Assembly: GCA_036496745.1 (NCBI GenBank)
Contig: DASXKQ010000234.1
Coordinates: forward strand, 1-64,000
Reading direction: 5' to 3'
DNA: 64,000 nt
From: PMG-095 sp036496745
GTDB taxonomy: Bacteria > Myxococcota_A > Polyangia > Polyangiales > Polyangiaceae
The notes under the pieces are model-generated. The model had not been told where the DNA came from. It saw nothing but the letters and a program-made list of their open reading frames with translations, and ran no database searches. Positions 35,135 through 45,423 of this stretch are shown here, one piece after another (position 1 is the first letter of the stretch; each line of letters opens with the position of its first letter). The translations under genes and the position numbers were made by a program.

Positions 35135-36844
35135 TCAGCCCGCGGTTTCCGGAACCTGCTCGGCGCGTTGCGGGGGCGGCCCCGCGTCCTTGCCAGCCGA
35201 GTTGTTCTCGGCGTCTTCGGCCGCCAGGGCGGCCTGCATGCGCGCATGACGCGCGGCGTCCTCGTCGAGGCGTTTTTTGGCGCGCGCGCTGCCGAGGGTC
35301 AAGAGGCCCGCGCCGATCAACGCCCAGGCAGCCGCGCACACCGTGCCGCCGAGCAGGAGTGCTCCGCGCTCGGGCGCGTCGGTCTTGATGGCGCTGATCA
35401 TGGCAATCGTGAAGGTGGGGGAGGGAGCGGCCAGCACCAAGGCGTGGTCGGGAGTGCTGCTGAGCACTCCGGCGATGGCCATCGCGATCCACGGTCCGAC
35501 GAAGGCAAAGAACAGCGCCACCACCAGCAGCACGCGCGGCGTGCCGGCACCGTGCGCCCGGGAGCGCGCCCAAACCATGAAGCCCACCACGAAGGCGAAA
35601 AAGGCCAGGGCGTAGCCGTGAAACGCCACCAAGGCGTCCCGCTCGTTCGGGTGCGTATTGACCAGCGAACCGACCGCGCCACTGAGCGACAAGGCGAACG
35701 CCGTGAGCAGGAACAAGAGCACGCTGGCGCGCACGAGGCCGGGCCCGAGGAAGCGACCGAGACCACCGCGCCCGGAGCGCTCCCAATGGGTGAGGACGCG
35801 CTGAGAGGGCCCGAGCGGCTCGCCGGCGAACAGGAAGACGGCAAAGCAACCGAACACCCAGATGAACGTCGTGCTGGCGTACACCCATTCGTCGGTCTTA
35901 CCGCCCAGAATAACGGCGATCGCCGTGAGTGCGAGCACCGGGGCGGACACCAGAAACCAGATGCGCAACCGGGTCGAGCGGTCATCGCTCGGCGCGCTCA
36001 TGTTGGCGACGGTGACTTCGTACAGCAGCCAGGCCGGCAGCGCGAGCAACACCAGCGGCAAGAACACCAAGAACGCCAGGTAGGGCAGGCCGAACTCGGC
36101 GCGCAGGTACGCGCCCGGTAGCCACACCGGCGGGCCCTCTGGAATGCCGGGCCAAGCGCGATGCGCCACCATCGACAGGCCGACGCCGCCCGCGCTGAAC
36201 ACGAACATGGACGCCGGCAGCGCGACCAGCAGGGTGACGATGATGGCTGCCGCGGGGCTCGAGAACTTGGAGCTCACCGCCAAGCCGAAGGCCACCGACA
36301 GCCCGGCGAACAGGAACAGCCAAACGAACGCGAGCAGCACCTCCGTGGCCGTGATCCCGCCGAACAAGAACGGCAGCACGCCCACGGGCGCGAGCATGAT
36401 CACGTACAGCGAGATATATGTGTACGCGGCCAGGAATTTACCGCGCGCGATGCTGGCCGGGCTGAGGCTCGTGAGCTGCAAGGCCTCCCAGGTTCGACCG
36501 CTGCGCTCGCCGGCGATCGTGTGCGCCGCGACGGCCGGGCCGACCCAGGTCACCACCACGAAAGCGAGTGAGAAGAACGTGTGGAAAATGCCAACGCCGA
36601 CCCGCGCTGGTTCGGCCGACACGCTGGCCACGCCGCCCACCGAGCAGATCAAGAGCGTCATCATGCCCGTCACGGCCGCCAGGATGATGGGCGTGCGCGT
36701 GAGCCGCGCGGATTGCCGGAGCTCGCGCATCCAGACCGGGTTCGGATCGCTGAACTGGCGCGCCCACGCCACCCGCGCGCGCGCCGCCCCGCGCACCGAC
36801 GTCGGTGGCGGCGGAATCGACGCTGTGCCCGTCTGCGCGCTCAT
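35135..36844 (-). CDS. ABC-2 type transporter permease
   Basis: A 569-residue protein from ATG 36844; a longer in-frame extension exists but overlaps the preceding small gene and is not required, since ATGA at 36841-36844 couples the two. About twelve hydrophobic segments are present. The segment HTIAGERSGRTWEALQLTSLSP is typical of ABC-2 permeases (the ExxxGT/TW coupling region). The upstream gene-pair partner encodes the ATPase. The C-terminal 50 residues are a hydrophilic Ala/Pro-rich tail. Substrate unknown; its operon position suggests a link with the MoxR/DUF58 system. Confidence 0.85.
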   Translation of the reverse strand: MSAQTGTASIPPPPTSVRGAARARVAWARQFSDPNPVWMRELRQSARLTRTPIILAAVTGMMTLLICSVGGVASVSAEPARVGVGIFHTFFSLAFVVVTWVGPAVAAHTIAGERSGRTWEALQLTSLSPASIARGKFLAAYTYISLYVIMLAPVGVLPFLFGGITATEVLLAFVWLFLFAGLSVAFGLAVSSKFSSPAAAIIVTLLVALPASMFVFSAGGVGLSMVAHRAWPGIPEGPPVWLPGAYLRAEFGLPYLAFLVFLPLVLLALPAWLLYEVTVANMSAPSDDRSTRLRIWFLVSAPVLALTAIAVILGGKTDEWVYASTTFIWVFGCFAVFLFAGEPLGPSQRVLTHWERSGRGGLGRFLGPGLVRASVLLFLLTAFALSLSGAVGSLVNTHPNERDALVAFHGYALAFFAFVVGFMVWARSRAHGAGTPRVLLVVALFFAFVGPWIAMAIAGVLSSTPDHALVLAAPSPTFTIAMISAIKTDAPERGALLLGGTVCAAAWALIGAGLLTLGSARAKKRLDEDAARHARMQAALAAEDAENNSAGKDAGPPPQRAEQVPETAG

Positions 36845-37059
36845 AACCAGCGCCTCACATTCTCGAGCAGACCTCGCAGATGCACGCGAGCGGGGCTTGG
36901 GGCCCCGCTCGCCCACGAGGAGAGAGTGTCCGAACCAGCCGTGGGACGAGAGGCACCCACGACGCCGCGGCCCGCGGCGAAGCGAACCTCCCAGTTATCC
37001 GTCAGCTCAGGGCTAGGAATCGAGCCTGCTTCGGGAAAGAAATCTCTCTCCCAGCTCAT
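36841..37059 (-). CDS. 72-residue protein coupled on both sides within the ABC operon
   Basis: A short gene exactly bridging the ABC ATPase and permease genes. Its ATG (37057-37059) overlaps the ATPase stop as ATGA, and its stop overlaps the permease ATG as ATGA at 36841-36844. The 72-residue product (starting MSWERDFFPEAG, ending LRGLLENVRRWL) has no signal peptide or transmembrane helix. The end is an amphipathic basic helix. No family recognised. The perfect overlap on both sides is the main evidence that it is translated; a non-coding filler would not need to keep it. Confidence 0.75.
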   Translation of the reverse strand: MSWERDFFPEAGSIPSPELTDNWEVRFAAGRGVVGASRPTAGSDTLSSWASGAPSPARVHLRGLLENVRRWL

Positions 37060-38087
37060 TGCAGCTCTCCGCGCGTGACCTCGAGGAAAATGCGCTCGAG
37101 CTCATTGCGCTCGGGCTCGACGCCCACCACCCCCACGCCATTGGCGACCAGGTGGCGTACCACCTCCGCGACGAAGCGCGCGTCGCCGGAATAGTGGACG
37201 GTGAGCTGGCCGCCCGCGCCGGCTTCGACGCTGAGCACGCCGCCTCCGCCCGCGATCAGCGGCAAGGCGCGCTGGGAGTCGCCGAGCACGCGCAATTTGA
37301 GGCGTTTGCGGGCGCTCGGGGGAATGTCCACGCCGCCGGCCGTGGTCGCGCTCGCGCCGTTCGCCGCAAGCTCGCTGCCCGCGCCTTCCGTGAGCGCGGG
37401 GCGCATCGCCAGGCGCTCGGCAATTTCCCCGATGGGCCCGGCCACGACCAAACCGCCTTTCTCCAGGATGCCGACCGAGGTGCACACGTCGCTGAGCTCG
37501 GTGAGGATGTGGCTGGACAGAAAGATGGTTTTGCCGAGCTCCTTCAGCTCGAGCAAGAGATCGCGCAGCTCGATGCGCGCGCGGGGATCGAGATCGCTGG
37601 CTGGCTCGTCGAGCACGAGCACCTTCGGATCGTGCAGCAAAATGCGAGCGATTTGCAGGCGCTGCTTCATGCCCTTACTCAGCTCGACGACCAAGCGCTG
37701 ATCGAGCTTTTGCAGATCGGTGAGCTCGATCACGGCGTCCACCACGGTCGGCTCGCTGACGCCGTAGGCGTCCGCGAAAAACTCCAAAAACTCGCGGACG
37801 GTGATGCGCTCGTAGACGCCCGCGTGGTCCGGCATGTAGCCGACCATGCGCCGCACGCGGTCCGGGTCGAGCGCGACGTCGATGCCGTCGATCTCGACGC
37901 GGCCCGCCATCGGCTCGAGCAGCGTGGCCATGATGCGAATGGTCGTGGTCTTGCCGGCGCCGTTCGGCCCGATGAAGCCGAAGATTTCGCCGTGTCCGAC
38001 TTCGAAGCTGACATCGCGCAGCACGTCCCGGTTGCCGAAGCGGTGCCACAAGTGGCGCACGCGGATGGCCGGCACACGCGCGTTCAC
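37056..38087 (-). CDS. ABC transporter ATP-binding protein
   Basis: A 343-residue ATPase from GTG 38087, chosen because GGAGG lies upstream at the right distance and the GTGA overlaps the previous stop. Walker A GPNGAGKT (G40-T47), signature LSKGMKQR, Walker B VLVLDEPASDLD and the switch histidine in FLSSHIL are all intact. The nucleotide-binding domain is about 225 residues. The C-terminal hundred residues form the DUF4162-like extension common in ABC-2 exporters. It powers the permease encoded two genes downstream. Confidence 0.94.
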   Translation of the reverse strand: MNARVPAIRVRHLWHRFGNRDVLRDVSFEVGHGEIFGFIGPNGAGKTTTIRIMATLLEPMAGRVEIDGIDVALDPDRVRRMVGYMPDHAGVYERITVREFLEFFADAYGVSEPTVVDAVIELTDLQKLDQRLVVELSKGMKQRLQIARILLHDPKVLVLDEPASDLDPRARIELRDLLLELKELGKTIFLSSHILTELSDVCTSVGILEKGGLVVAGPIGEIAERLAMRPALTEGAGSELAANGASATTAGGVDIPPSARKRLKLRVLGDSQRALPLIAGGGGVLSVEAGAGGQLTVHYSGDARFVAEVVRHLVANGVGVVGVEPERNELERIFLEVTRGELQ

Positions 38088-40123
38088 TTGACGCCTCCGT
38101 AGCCGACTACTCGAATCAGCACGCGATCGGTCTCGATCTTCAGGCCGGAGTCGGAGCTCGCGCCCTCGCCGCCCTCGAGTTGGGCGAGCAGTACGGGGCT
38201 CTCTTCCGGCCACCAATCGGCGTCGGTGCCGGTGAGCGACTCGAACGCCTCCCAGGCGTCGCCCAGGCCGGCTGCTGCCTGCGCGTTCACCGTGCTCGCA
38301 AACAGAGCCGCGCTGAGCGCGCGCGTGGCGCCGATGGTCATGGGGCTCGGCAGCGCTTTGGCGTCCGAGAACTTCGCGCTCTGGCCGTCTTTGATGCGCG
38401 GTAGAAAGCCCCAGTGCCCACTCGGCACCGCCACCACCACGCCGAGCAGGTCGCGGGCGGTCTGATTTTTGATCGAGAGGTCACCGTTCGGGAGCGCGGT
38501 CAGGCTGACGCCGCCTGCCAGATTCACGAACGCGTCCTCGCGCACCAGCAATAGATCCCAAGGCTTGGCGCGCAAGCGATCGAGTCGTAGGCCGTCGCGA
38601 TCGGTCAGCAGATCGCGTGGGCTTTCGTCTGGATCGCCCGTGACGTCGAGCACGGCGCCGCGCGCCGCGCGCACCGTCAGGTTCTCCGACGAAGATGCGT
38701 ACAGGCCGCGGAAGCGCGTGGCCGCGGCGCGACCCATGCCGGCGCCGGCCTCGATCAGCGTCAGATGACGGCTGCGCCCGTTGATGCCTTTGCCGCAAAT
38801 GCCGAGCACGACGATGGCCGCCATCACCGATAGCGCCCAGATCGGCAAGTGCCAGAGCGCCGCGAGGGGTCTGCCTTTGCGCGCGGCCAGGTGAAAATTC
38901 AGTGGTCCGGCCAGCGCGGCATAGAGCAAAAGGAGCAAGGCCGAGACCGCGATGGTCCAGCGCGTGCCTTGATTGGGGTCGAGCAATTTTCGCACAGCCG
39001 GCAACCGCGCGTCTTCCATGCTCGCTTGTGCGTGCGGCAGCGCGACGGCGCTCGCTCGCTCCCAGGCGTGGCGCACGAGATCCGCGAGCTCGAGCTCCAC
39101 CCAGCGATCGCTCGCGGCGGCCTCCGTGTTCGGGTCGAACGCCAGCAGATGGAGTTCGCCGAGCCCATAGCTGGCGGCGGCTCCCCAGGGCGTGTCACGC
39201 AAGTTGCCCCCGCTAAAACCGTGCAGCGCGCGCGCTACGGCGAGTGACGGCGCGCGCGCCTCTTGCGCGACGTGCAGCTCGCCATAGCCGAGATGCTTGC
39301 CATTTTGCGGATCGGAACGCACCGTGAACTGCGTGGTGTGCGCGAGAGCGCGCGCGGCTCCGGTGCGCTGCACGCGTCCACCCGCGAACGCCTCGAGCCA
39401 AGGGCTCGCGAGATCCTCGGGCCGGTCGATGCTGACGGCCAGCGCGCCGCCGGCGAGCAGCCAGTTGCCGAGCGCGTCGAGGGCTGCGGGATCCATGCTG
39501 GACAAGCGGCGGCCGTTGGCGAGCACGAGCGTGGCGCCCGCGTAGCCGGCGGCCAGATCCGGCAGGATCGCCTCACCGCTGCTCTGGTTCAGTTCGGGGA
39601 TCGTGACGCTGAGGGTCGAGCCGCCATAGCCATAGCTGTACGAGCGGCGCGTCACGGGCAGCGGAAAGCCGCTCAACGTCGACATGATGCGACTCGGCAC
39701 GTCGAGGTGGAAGAGCAGCGCGTCGAACGTGCGCTGCGGCGCGAGGTCCGCGCTGTCGAGTTCCTTGCCCTGCGTGTCCAATGCGCGCACGCGCGAGCGA
39801 CCGTTGCGCGAGGCAAGTCCGTTTTCCGGCAAGAACAGATGGACGCGCGCGTGCGGCGCGAGCGAAAAAGGCGCGCTCGAGATGACGCGCGCGGTCTCGT
39901 TGACCAGCGCGTTGGAGCGCAGCTCCAACATGCCGCTCACGGGAGTCGTGCCGCTGTTTTCGAGGCGCACGGAGAGCTCTCCCCAGCCGTCGCTGGCAGG
40001 GCTGCCGGTGCCGAGCACGGGCGCGACCTCGAGATGAATCGGGCTGTCTGCCGCGGCCGAGCGCGGCAAGCTGACGAGCAGTAATAGCGTCGTCCACAGC
40101 CACCGGAGGGGGCGCCCGTTCAC
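38084..40123 (-). CDS. Membrane protein with large periplasmic region, partner of MoxR/DUF58 genes
   Basis: A 679-residue protein from GTG 40123. Residues 1-25 are a signal peptide (WTTLLLLVSLPRSAAA). The next 370 residues are beta-rich with a GATase1-like segment (GATLVLANGRRLSSMDPAALDALGNWLLAGGALAV). Two helices follow at about 398-416 and 428-450 (ALLLLLYAALAGPLNF, ALSVMAAIVVLGICG), then a soluble C-terminal domain. I recognise the organisation as that of uncharacterised membrane proteins often found beside DUF58 and MoxR genes, but not a catalytic motif. Three bases separate it from moxR, and its stop overlaps the ABC ATPase start. Confidence 0.8.
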   Translation of the reverse strand: MNGRPLRWLWTTLLLLVSLPRSAAADSPIHLEVAPVLGTGSPASDGWGELSVRLENSGTTPVSGMLELRSNALVNETARVISSAPFSLAPHARVHLFLPENGLASRNGRSRVRALDTQGKELDSADLAPQRTFDALLFHLDVPSRIMSTLSGFPLPVTRRSYSYGYGGSTLSVTIPELNQSSGEAILPDLAAGYAGATLVLANGRRLSSMDPAALDALGNWLLAGGALAVSIDRPEDLASPWLEAFAGGRVQRTGAARALAHTTQFTVRSDPQNGKHLGYGELHVAQEARAPSLAVARALHGFSGGNLRDTPWGAAASYGLGELHLLAFDPNTEAAASDRWVELELADLVRHAWERASAVALPHAQASMEDARLPAVRKLLDPNQGTRWTIAVSALLLLLYAALAGPLNFHLAARKGRPLAALWHLPIWALSVMAAIVVLGICGKGINGRSRHLTLIEAGAGMGRAAATRFRGLYASSSENLTVRAARGAVLDVTGDPDESPRDLLTDRDGLRLDRLRAKPWDLLLVREDAFVNLAGGVSLTALPNGDLSIKNQTARDLLGVVVAVPSGHWGFLPRIKDGQSAKFSDAKALPSPMTIGATRALSAALFASTVNAQAAAGLGDAWEAFESLTGTDADWWPEESPVLLAQLEGGEGASSDSGLKIETDRVLIRVVGYGGVK

Positions 40124-40126
40124 GGC

Positions 40127-41182
<1,056 letters not shown>

Positions 41183-41188
41183 AGCCTG

Positions 41189-42997
41189 CTACGGCTCGAA
41201 ATAGCGCCCCACTTGTTCGCGATATTCCTCGGGAATATCCGCGTGATCGACCGCTCCGACCTCGGCTTGACCGACGCTGCCGAGGCTGCCCTGACCGAGT
41301 TCGTTCGCCGTCTCGCCGGCGCGTGCCGGCGCGCGGCCGAGCGTCGCGCTGTGCATGGGCCCGCCGCCTTGGAGTGCGGCTTGCGCCTTGGCGCGGAGCT
41401 CCTTGCCGTTCACTTCGGGAGTCGAGCCCGCGTGATCGCTGGTGCCTGTGTCGTGATGGCTGCCCGGACCGCCGCTGCCCGCGCCGCCGCTGCCATGGTT
41501 GCCGGCGCCGTCCTTGGCTGCGTCTTTGCCGCCGGGGGCGTCGTTCGGGGCGCCGCTGCCGTCGCCCGGCATGGGCATGGGTAGCACGCCAAGACCACGC
41601 TGCGCCTCCGAGTCCCCGCGGTCGGCGTCACCGAGACCCTTTTCGCGGCGCGCGTCGTCGCTCGACTCCTGCTTGGCGAGATCGCGCAGCTCGTCGCGCA
41701 ACGCGTCGGCGCCGTCCTTCGACGCGAGCTTCTTGGCGAGCGATTCGAGCTCCTGCTTCGTCATCGGACGAGCGCCGCCCTGTGCGTCGTCGAGCTTCTT
41801 GCTCAAGCGCTCGGCGAGCCGTTTACGCTCCTCGGGTGTGAGCCCTTCCAGGGCTTTTTCCATGGCTTCGGCGAGCTTGCGCTGCGCTTCCGGATTACCC
41901 GTGGCTCCGAACTCCTTGAGATCGTCGAGAGCTTCTGGCGATAGCTTGTCACGCATCGCATCGGCCAGCTCGCGCAGCGCTTCGGCCTTCGATTCGCGCT
42001 CGCCGAAGAGCTTCCGCTCGTCACGCAGTGCATCGGCGAGCCCTTGCGCGCCCTTCGCCCGCGCGGCGCGCTCGGCTTGCTCGAGCGCGTCCTTGGCGGC
42101 TTCCCGATCGGCGCTCTCGGCGCGATTCGCCAAGCGCTTCATCTCTTCGTCGAACTGGGTGAGATCGCCGTTGCCGAGCGCGCGCTGAGCTTGACGCAGC
42201 GCCTGTTTCTGTCCCAACGCGCTCTGCGCGGCGTCGAGCCCCGCGCGATTCTGAGGATCGCCGAGCTTCAGTCGCTCGGCGTTGATCTCGTCGCGCATCT
42301 GGCCGAGCTCGGAGAGGGCTTCACGGCGCTCGAGCCCCTGCGCCAACGCTTCACGCAGCTTCTTGGCTTGCTCGGCCAGCGCGCGCAGACGCTCTTCTTG
42401 TTCCGGGGTGCGCCCAGGGAGCTTGGCGAGGGCTTCGATCCGCTCGAGACCCGCCAGGTTTTGAATCTTCACCGCGTCGATCCCCGGCAGCTTGCCGGGC
42501 GTTGCTCGGGGCGGCAGCGGCAGCCGACTGACGAAAGCGATGCCGAGCGCGCACACCGGCACGAGCCAATGCAAGCGCTGAAATACGCGTGGACCGACCG
42601 GCGTCACCGCGTGCTTTCGCAACACGGCGTTGCCTTGCTCGAGCACGTGCGCGAGAGCAGGCTCACTATCGCCCGCGGCGCGCGCCGCGACGGCCGTCGT
42701 CAGCGTCTCGTCGCTCTTCAAGCGCGCGTCGAGGTAGAGCGCGAGGTGCGTGTCCGACCAGCGCTCTCGCAGACCGACGACTCCGCCGGCGAGCGCGCCG
42801 AGCGCGCCGAGCGCCGCGCAGGCGAGCCGCTCGGCGCCGAAACCCAGGCCCCAAAGAGCGATCGCTCCGACGAGCCCCGATGCGAGTCCGAAGAGCGCGC
42901 CGTTCAGCGCGAGCGCGCCGAGCCGCCGAAGCTCGACGCCACGCGCCTTTTTCGCGAACGCGCCGTCGAACTCTGAAGCGCTGGGGGACGCGTTCAT
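41189..42997 (-). CDS. DUF4175-like membrane protein with long Ala/Glu/Lys coiled coil
   Basis: About 602 residues from ATG 42997 (a GTG 12 bases upstream is also possible). Two N-terminal helices (about 27-48 and 52-75) and a third at about 145-160 are followed by roughly 300 residues of charged helix (EALSELGQMRDEINAERLKL ... KQELESLAKKLASK), then a Gly/Asp/His-rich linker (GSGGAGSGGPGSHHDTGT), and the C-terminus DIPEEYREQVGRYFE, an ending typical of proteins in MoxR/DUF58 clusters. Function unknown; a scaffold role is inference. First gene of the minus-strand block, opposite the decayed N-formylglutamate amidohydrolase. Confidence 0.8.
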   Translation of the reverse strand: MNASPSASEFDGAFAKKARGVELRRLGALALNGALFGLASGLVGAIALWGLGFGAERLACAALGALGALAGGVVGLRERWSDTHLALYLDARLKSDETLTTAVAARAAGDSEPALAHVLEQGNAVLRKHAVTPVGPRVFQRLHWLVPVCALGIAFVSRLPLPPRATPGKLPGIDAVKIQNLAGLERIEALAKLPGRTPEQEERLRALAEQAKKLREALAQGLERREALSELGQMRDEINAERLKLGDPQNRAGLDAAQSALGQKQALRQAQRALGNGDLTQFDEEMKRLANRAESADREAAKDALEQAERAARAKGAQGLADALRDERKLFGERESKAEALRELADAMRDKLSPEALDDLKEFGATGNPEAQRKLAEAMEKALEGLTPEERKRLAERLSKKLDDAQGGARPMTKQELESLAKKLASKDGADALRDELRDLAKQESSDDARREKGLGDADRGDSEAQRGLGVLPMPMPGDGSGAPNDAPGGKDAAKDGAGNHGSGGAGSGGPGSHHDTGTSDHAGSTPEVNGKELRAKAQAALQGGGPMHSATLGRAPARAGETANELGQGSLGSVGQAEVGAVDHADIPEEYREQVGRYFEP

Positions 42998-43087
42998 GCC
43001 AGAAGTCACAGATTACCGCCGCTTTTCCAGCCGAGCCAGCCGCGCCTCAAAAACAGCGAGAGTCGTGGCAGAGTCGCGCCCGAAGCC

Positions 43088-43467
43088 ATGGAGCTCTACG
43101 TCCGACACCGCGCCCAGCACGGCGGAGTGCCCATCGTCGCGAGCGTGCCGCATTCGGGCCTGTACGTGCCCCCGGAGATAAACGAGCTCTTCGAGCCGCA
43201 GCACCGTCGCTGGCTGCGCAACACCGACTGGTACTTGCCCGAACTCTACGACTTTCTGCCGGAGCTCGGCGCTACATCGTGCGCTCGCACGCGAGCCCGC
43301 CGCGGATTGAAGCTCTGCAGATCGAACTTCGCTATACGACGTACCTCGACTGCTCGCAGATCGATGAACCGGACAGGCCCATTCTCGAGCCCGATCGACT
43401 GGCGAGGGCCCGCGCCCGCGTACGCCAAGCGCTGGAGCATGCGATTGCTGTGTTGAGCGGGAAGTGA
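43088..43467 (+). pseudogene. hutG: N-formylglutamate amidohydrolase remnant (internal deletion and frameshift)
   Basis: The first frame from ATG 43088 encodes VPIVASVPHSGLYVPPEI, NTDWYLPELYDFLPELGAT, a clear N-terminus of an N-formylglutamate amidohydrolase. After about base 43275 the homologous sequence continues in a different frame: YIVRSHASPPRIEALQIELR, YTTYLDCSQIDEPDRPILEP up to a stop at 43467, the family C-terminus. About 110-130 residues between the two pieces, which hold most of the catalytic and metal-binding residues, are missing, and the join is out of frame. The usual length is around 260-280 residues. The gene should be non-functional. Confidence 0.85.
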
Positions 43468-43612
43468 ATGCGTGCGGCGGCCAGAAAGCGCCGCCTATCG
43501 TCACACCCTTTTGGATGAGGCGCGGCGCGCCAGCAAGCTCGAGCGAGGACCGGCGACCAACGAGCGCTCGGCTCGCGACTGGATTCGCGGGGTGGTAAGG
43601 TGAAATGCACCG

Positions 43613-44506
43613 ATGAGCTCGTCGAAGATAACGGTCACCCAGCTCCGCGCGCGCAAGCGGAGCGGTCCGAAGATCGCCGTACTCACCGCCTACGACGCGA
43701 CGATGGCGCGCTTGCTCGACGAGGGCGGCGCGGACGTGCTCTTGGTCGGGGACTCGCTGGGCATGGTGGTGCAGGGCCTGCCGAATACGCTGCCGGTCAC
43801 GGTGGAGGAGATTTGCTATCACGGTCGCGCGGTGGCGCGCGCCACGCGCCGGGCGCAGGTCGTCGGGGACATGCCGTTCATGTCGTACCAAGCCTCCAAG
43901 GAGCACGCGCTGGCAGCGGCGGGTCGCTTGCTCAAAGAGGGCGCGTGTGAAGCCGTCAAGCTCGAAGGCGGCGAGCGCATCGCGGAACACGTGCATGCGA
44001 TCACCTCGGTCGGGATTCCAGTGATGGGTCACGTCGGGCTCCTGCCGCAGTCCGTGCACGCGATGGGCGGCTTTCGCGTGCAGGGCAAGGACGAAGCGGC
44101 GGCCGAGCGCGTGATCGCGGATGCGCGCGCGCTCGAGCAAGCGGGCGCTTATTCGCTCGTGATCGAGGGCGTGCCGAGCGAACTTGGCCGACGGGTGACC
44201 GAGGCTGTTTCGATTCCGACCATCGGCATCGGCGCTGGACCCGAGTGCGACGGGCAAGTGTTGGTCTGTTACGATTTCTTGGGCATGTATCCGGAGCTCA
44301 AGCCGAAATTCGTGAAGCACTTCGCCGAGCTCGGCACGGCGATCGTGGCCGCCACGCGCGCGTACGTGAGCGAGGTGCAGAGCGGCGCGTTCCCGAGCGC
44401 CGCGCAGAGCTTTGGGGGTGCGCCCAAGCCGCCGGCAGACACGGGTCAAAAGCCGTTCGTCGCCGATCCGCCTCCCGGTTATGGGCCCGCCGACGAGGAG
44501 TCGTGA
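43613..44506 (+). CDS. panB: 3-methyl-2-oxobutanoate hydroxymethyltransferase
   Basis: A 297-residue enzyme that adds a hydroxymethyl group from methylene-tetrahydrofolate to 2-oxoisovalerate, the first step to pantothenate. Family motifs are intact: IAVLTAYDATMARLLDEGG, the metal-binding LLVGDSLGMVVQG, DMPFMSYQASKEHAL, VKLEGG, MGHVGLLPQSVHAMGGFRVQ and IGIGAGPECDGQVLVCYDFLGM. The last 35 residues are a Pro/Gly-rich extension beyond the usual end. The stop overlaps the GTG of panC as GTGA, so both steps of the pathway are translationally coupled. Confidence 0.97.
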   Translation: MSSSKITVTQLRARKRSGPKIAVLTAYDATMARLLDEGGADVLLVGDSLGMVVQGLPNTLPVTVEEICYHGRAVARATRRAQVVGDMPFMSYQASKEHALAAAGRLLKEGACEAVKLEGGERIAEHVHAITSVGIPVMGHVGLLPQSVHAMGGFRVQGKDEAAAERVIADARALEQAGAYSLVIEGVPSELGRRVTEAVSIPTIGIGAGPECDGQVLVCYDFLGMYPELKPKFVKHFAELGTAIVAATRAYVSEVQSGAFPSAAQSFGGAPKPPADTGQKPFVADPPPGYGPADEES

Positions 44507-45423
44507 GCGTCGCGGTTCATCACACGGTCGCGCAATTCCGCGGCGCGCTCGACGCCGCGCGCGCGCAGGGCAAAAACGTCGGCCTCGTGCCGACGATGGG
44601 CGCGCTCCACGCGGGGCACGGCTCGCTCGTGCGCGCGGCACGCGCGCGCGCTGACGTGGTCGCGGTTACTATTTTCGTGAACCCCACGCAGTTCGGCCCC
44701 AATGAAGATTTCGCACGCTATCCGCGCACGCTCGAGCAGGATTTGGCGCTCGCAGAAGCGGAAGGAGCGACGCACGTGTTCGCGCCGGAGGCGAGCGAGA
44801 TGTATCCCGCGGGCGAGCGCACCCGCGTGCACGTGAGCGGGTTGACCGACGCCTTGTGCGGTCCGCATCGCCCCGGCCACTTCGACGGCGTCGCGACGAT
44901 CGTGAGCAAGCTGTTTCTCGCCACAGGGTCGTGCCTGGCCCTGTTTGGACGCAAGGACTACCAGCAGCTGAAGGTGATCGAGCGCATGGCGCGCGATCTG
45001 CTCATGCCGGTTGAGGTCGTCGGCTTGCCGACGGTGCGCGCCCCGGACGGGCTCGCGCTCTCTTCGCGCAACGCTTACCTGTCGAGCGAGGAGCGCGCGC
45101 GGGCTCTCGCCATTCCCGAGTCGCTGTCGCGCGCGGTGCTGGCGTTCGCCGCCGGGGAGCGCGGCGCCGCTGCTCTGCGGACGCCCGTGGCGCAAGCGCT
45201 CGAGCGCGCCGCGTCGCGCGTCGACTACGTCACCCTGGCAGACGCCGACACCCTCACGCCGCTCGCGGACGACAGGCAGGTCGGCGAGCGAGCCGTGCTC
45301 GCGCTAGCCGGATTTTGGGGGGCCACGCGCTTGATCGACAACGTCGTGCTCGGCGAGGACCGCCCGCCGATTGCGTCCGCGCGCGACTCGGAGAAGGATG
45401 CTGCGAGCGATGACGCCTCCTGA
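44503..45423 (+). CDS. panC: Pantothenate synthetase (pantoate-beta-alanine ligase)
   Basis: A 306-residue enzyme from GTG 44503. It joins pantoate and beta-alanine with ATP. The nucleotidyltransferase motif LVPTMGALHAGHGSLVRAA (HxGH as HAGH) is present, as are VTIFVNPTQFGPNEDFARYP, the LCGPHRPGHFDGVATIVSKL block and the KMSKS-like LALSSRNAYLS. A short charged C-terminal tail overlaps the start of the thymidylate kinase gene by 14 bases. Third gene in the run that follows the hutG remnant. Confidence 0.97.
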   Translation: MSVAVHHTVAQFRGALDAARAQGKNVGLVPTMGALHAGHGSLVRAARARADVVAVTIFVNPTQFGPNEDFARYPRTLEQDLALAEAEGATHVFAPEASEMYPAGERTRVHVSGLTDALCGPHRPGHFDGVATIVSKLFLATGSCLALFGRKDYQQLKVIERMARDLLMPVEVVGLPTVRAPDGLALSSRNAYLSSEERARALAIPESLSRAVLAFAAGERGAAALRTPVAQALERAASRVDYVTLADADTLTPLADDRQVGERAVLALAGFWGATRLIDNVVLGEDRPPIASARDSEKDAASDDAS

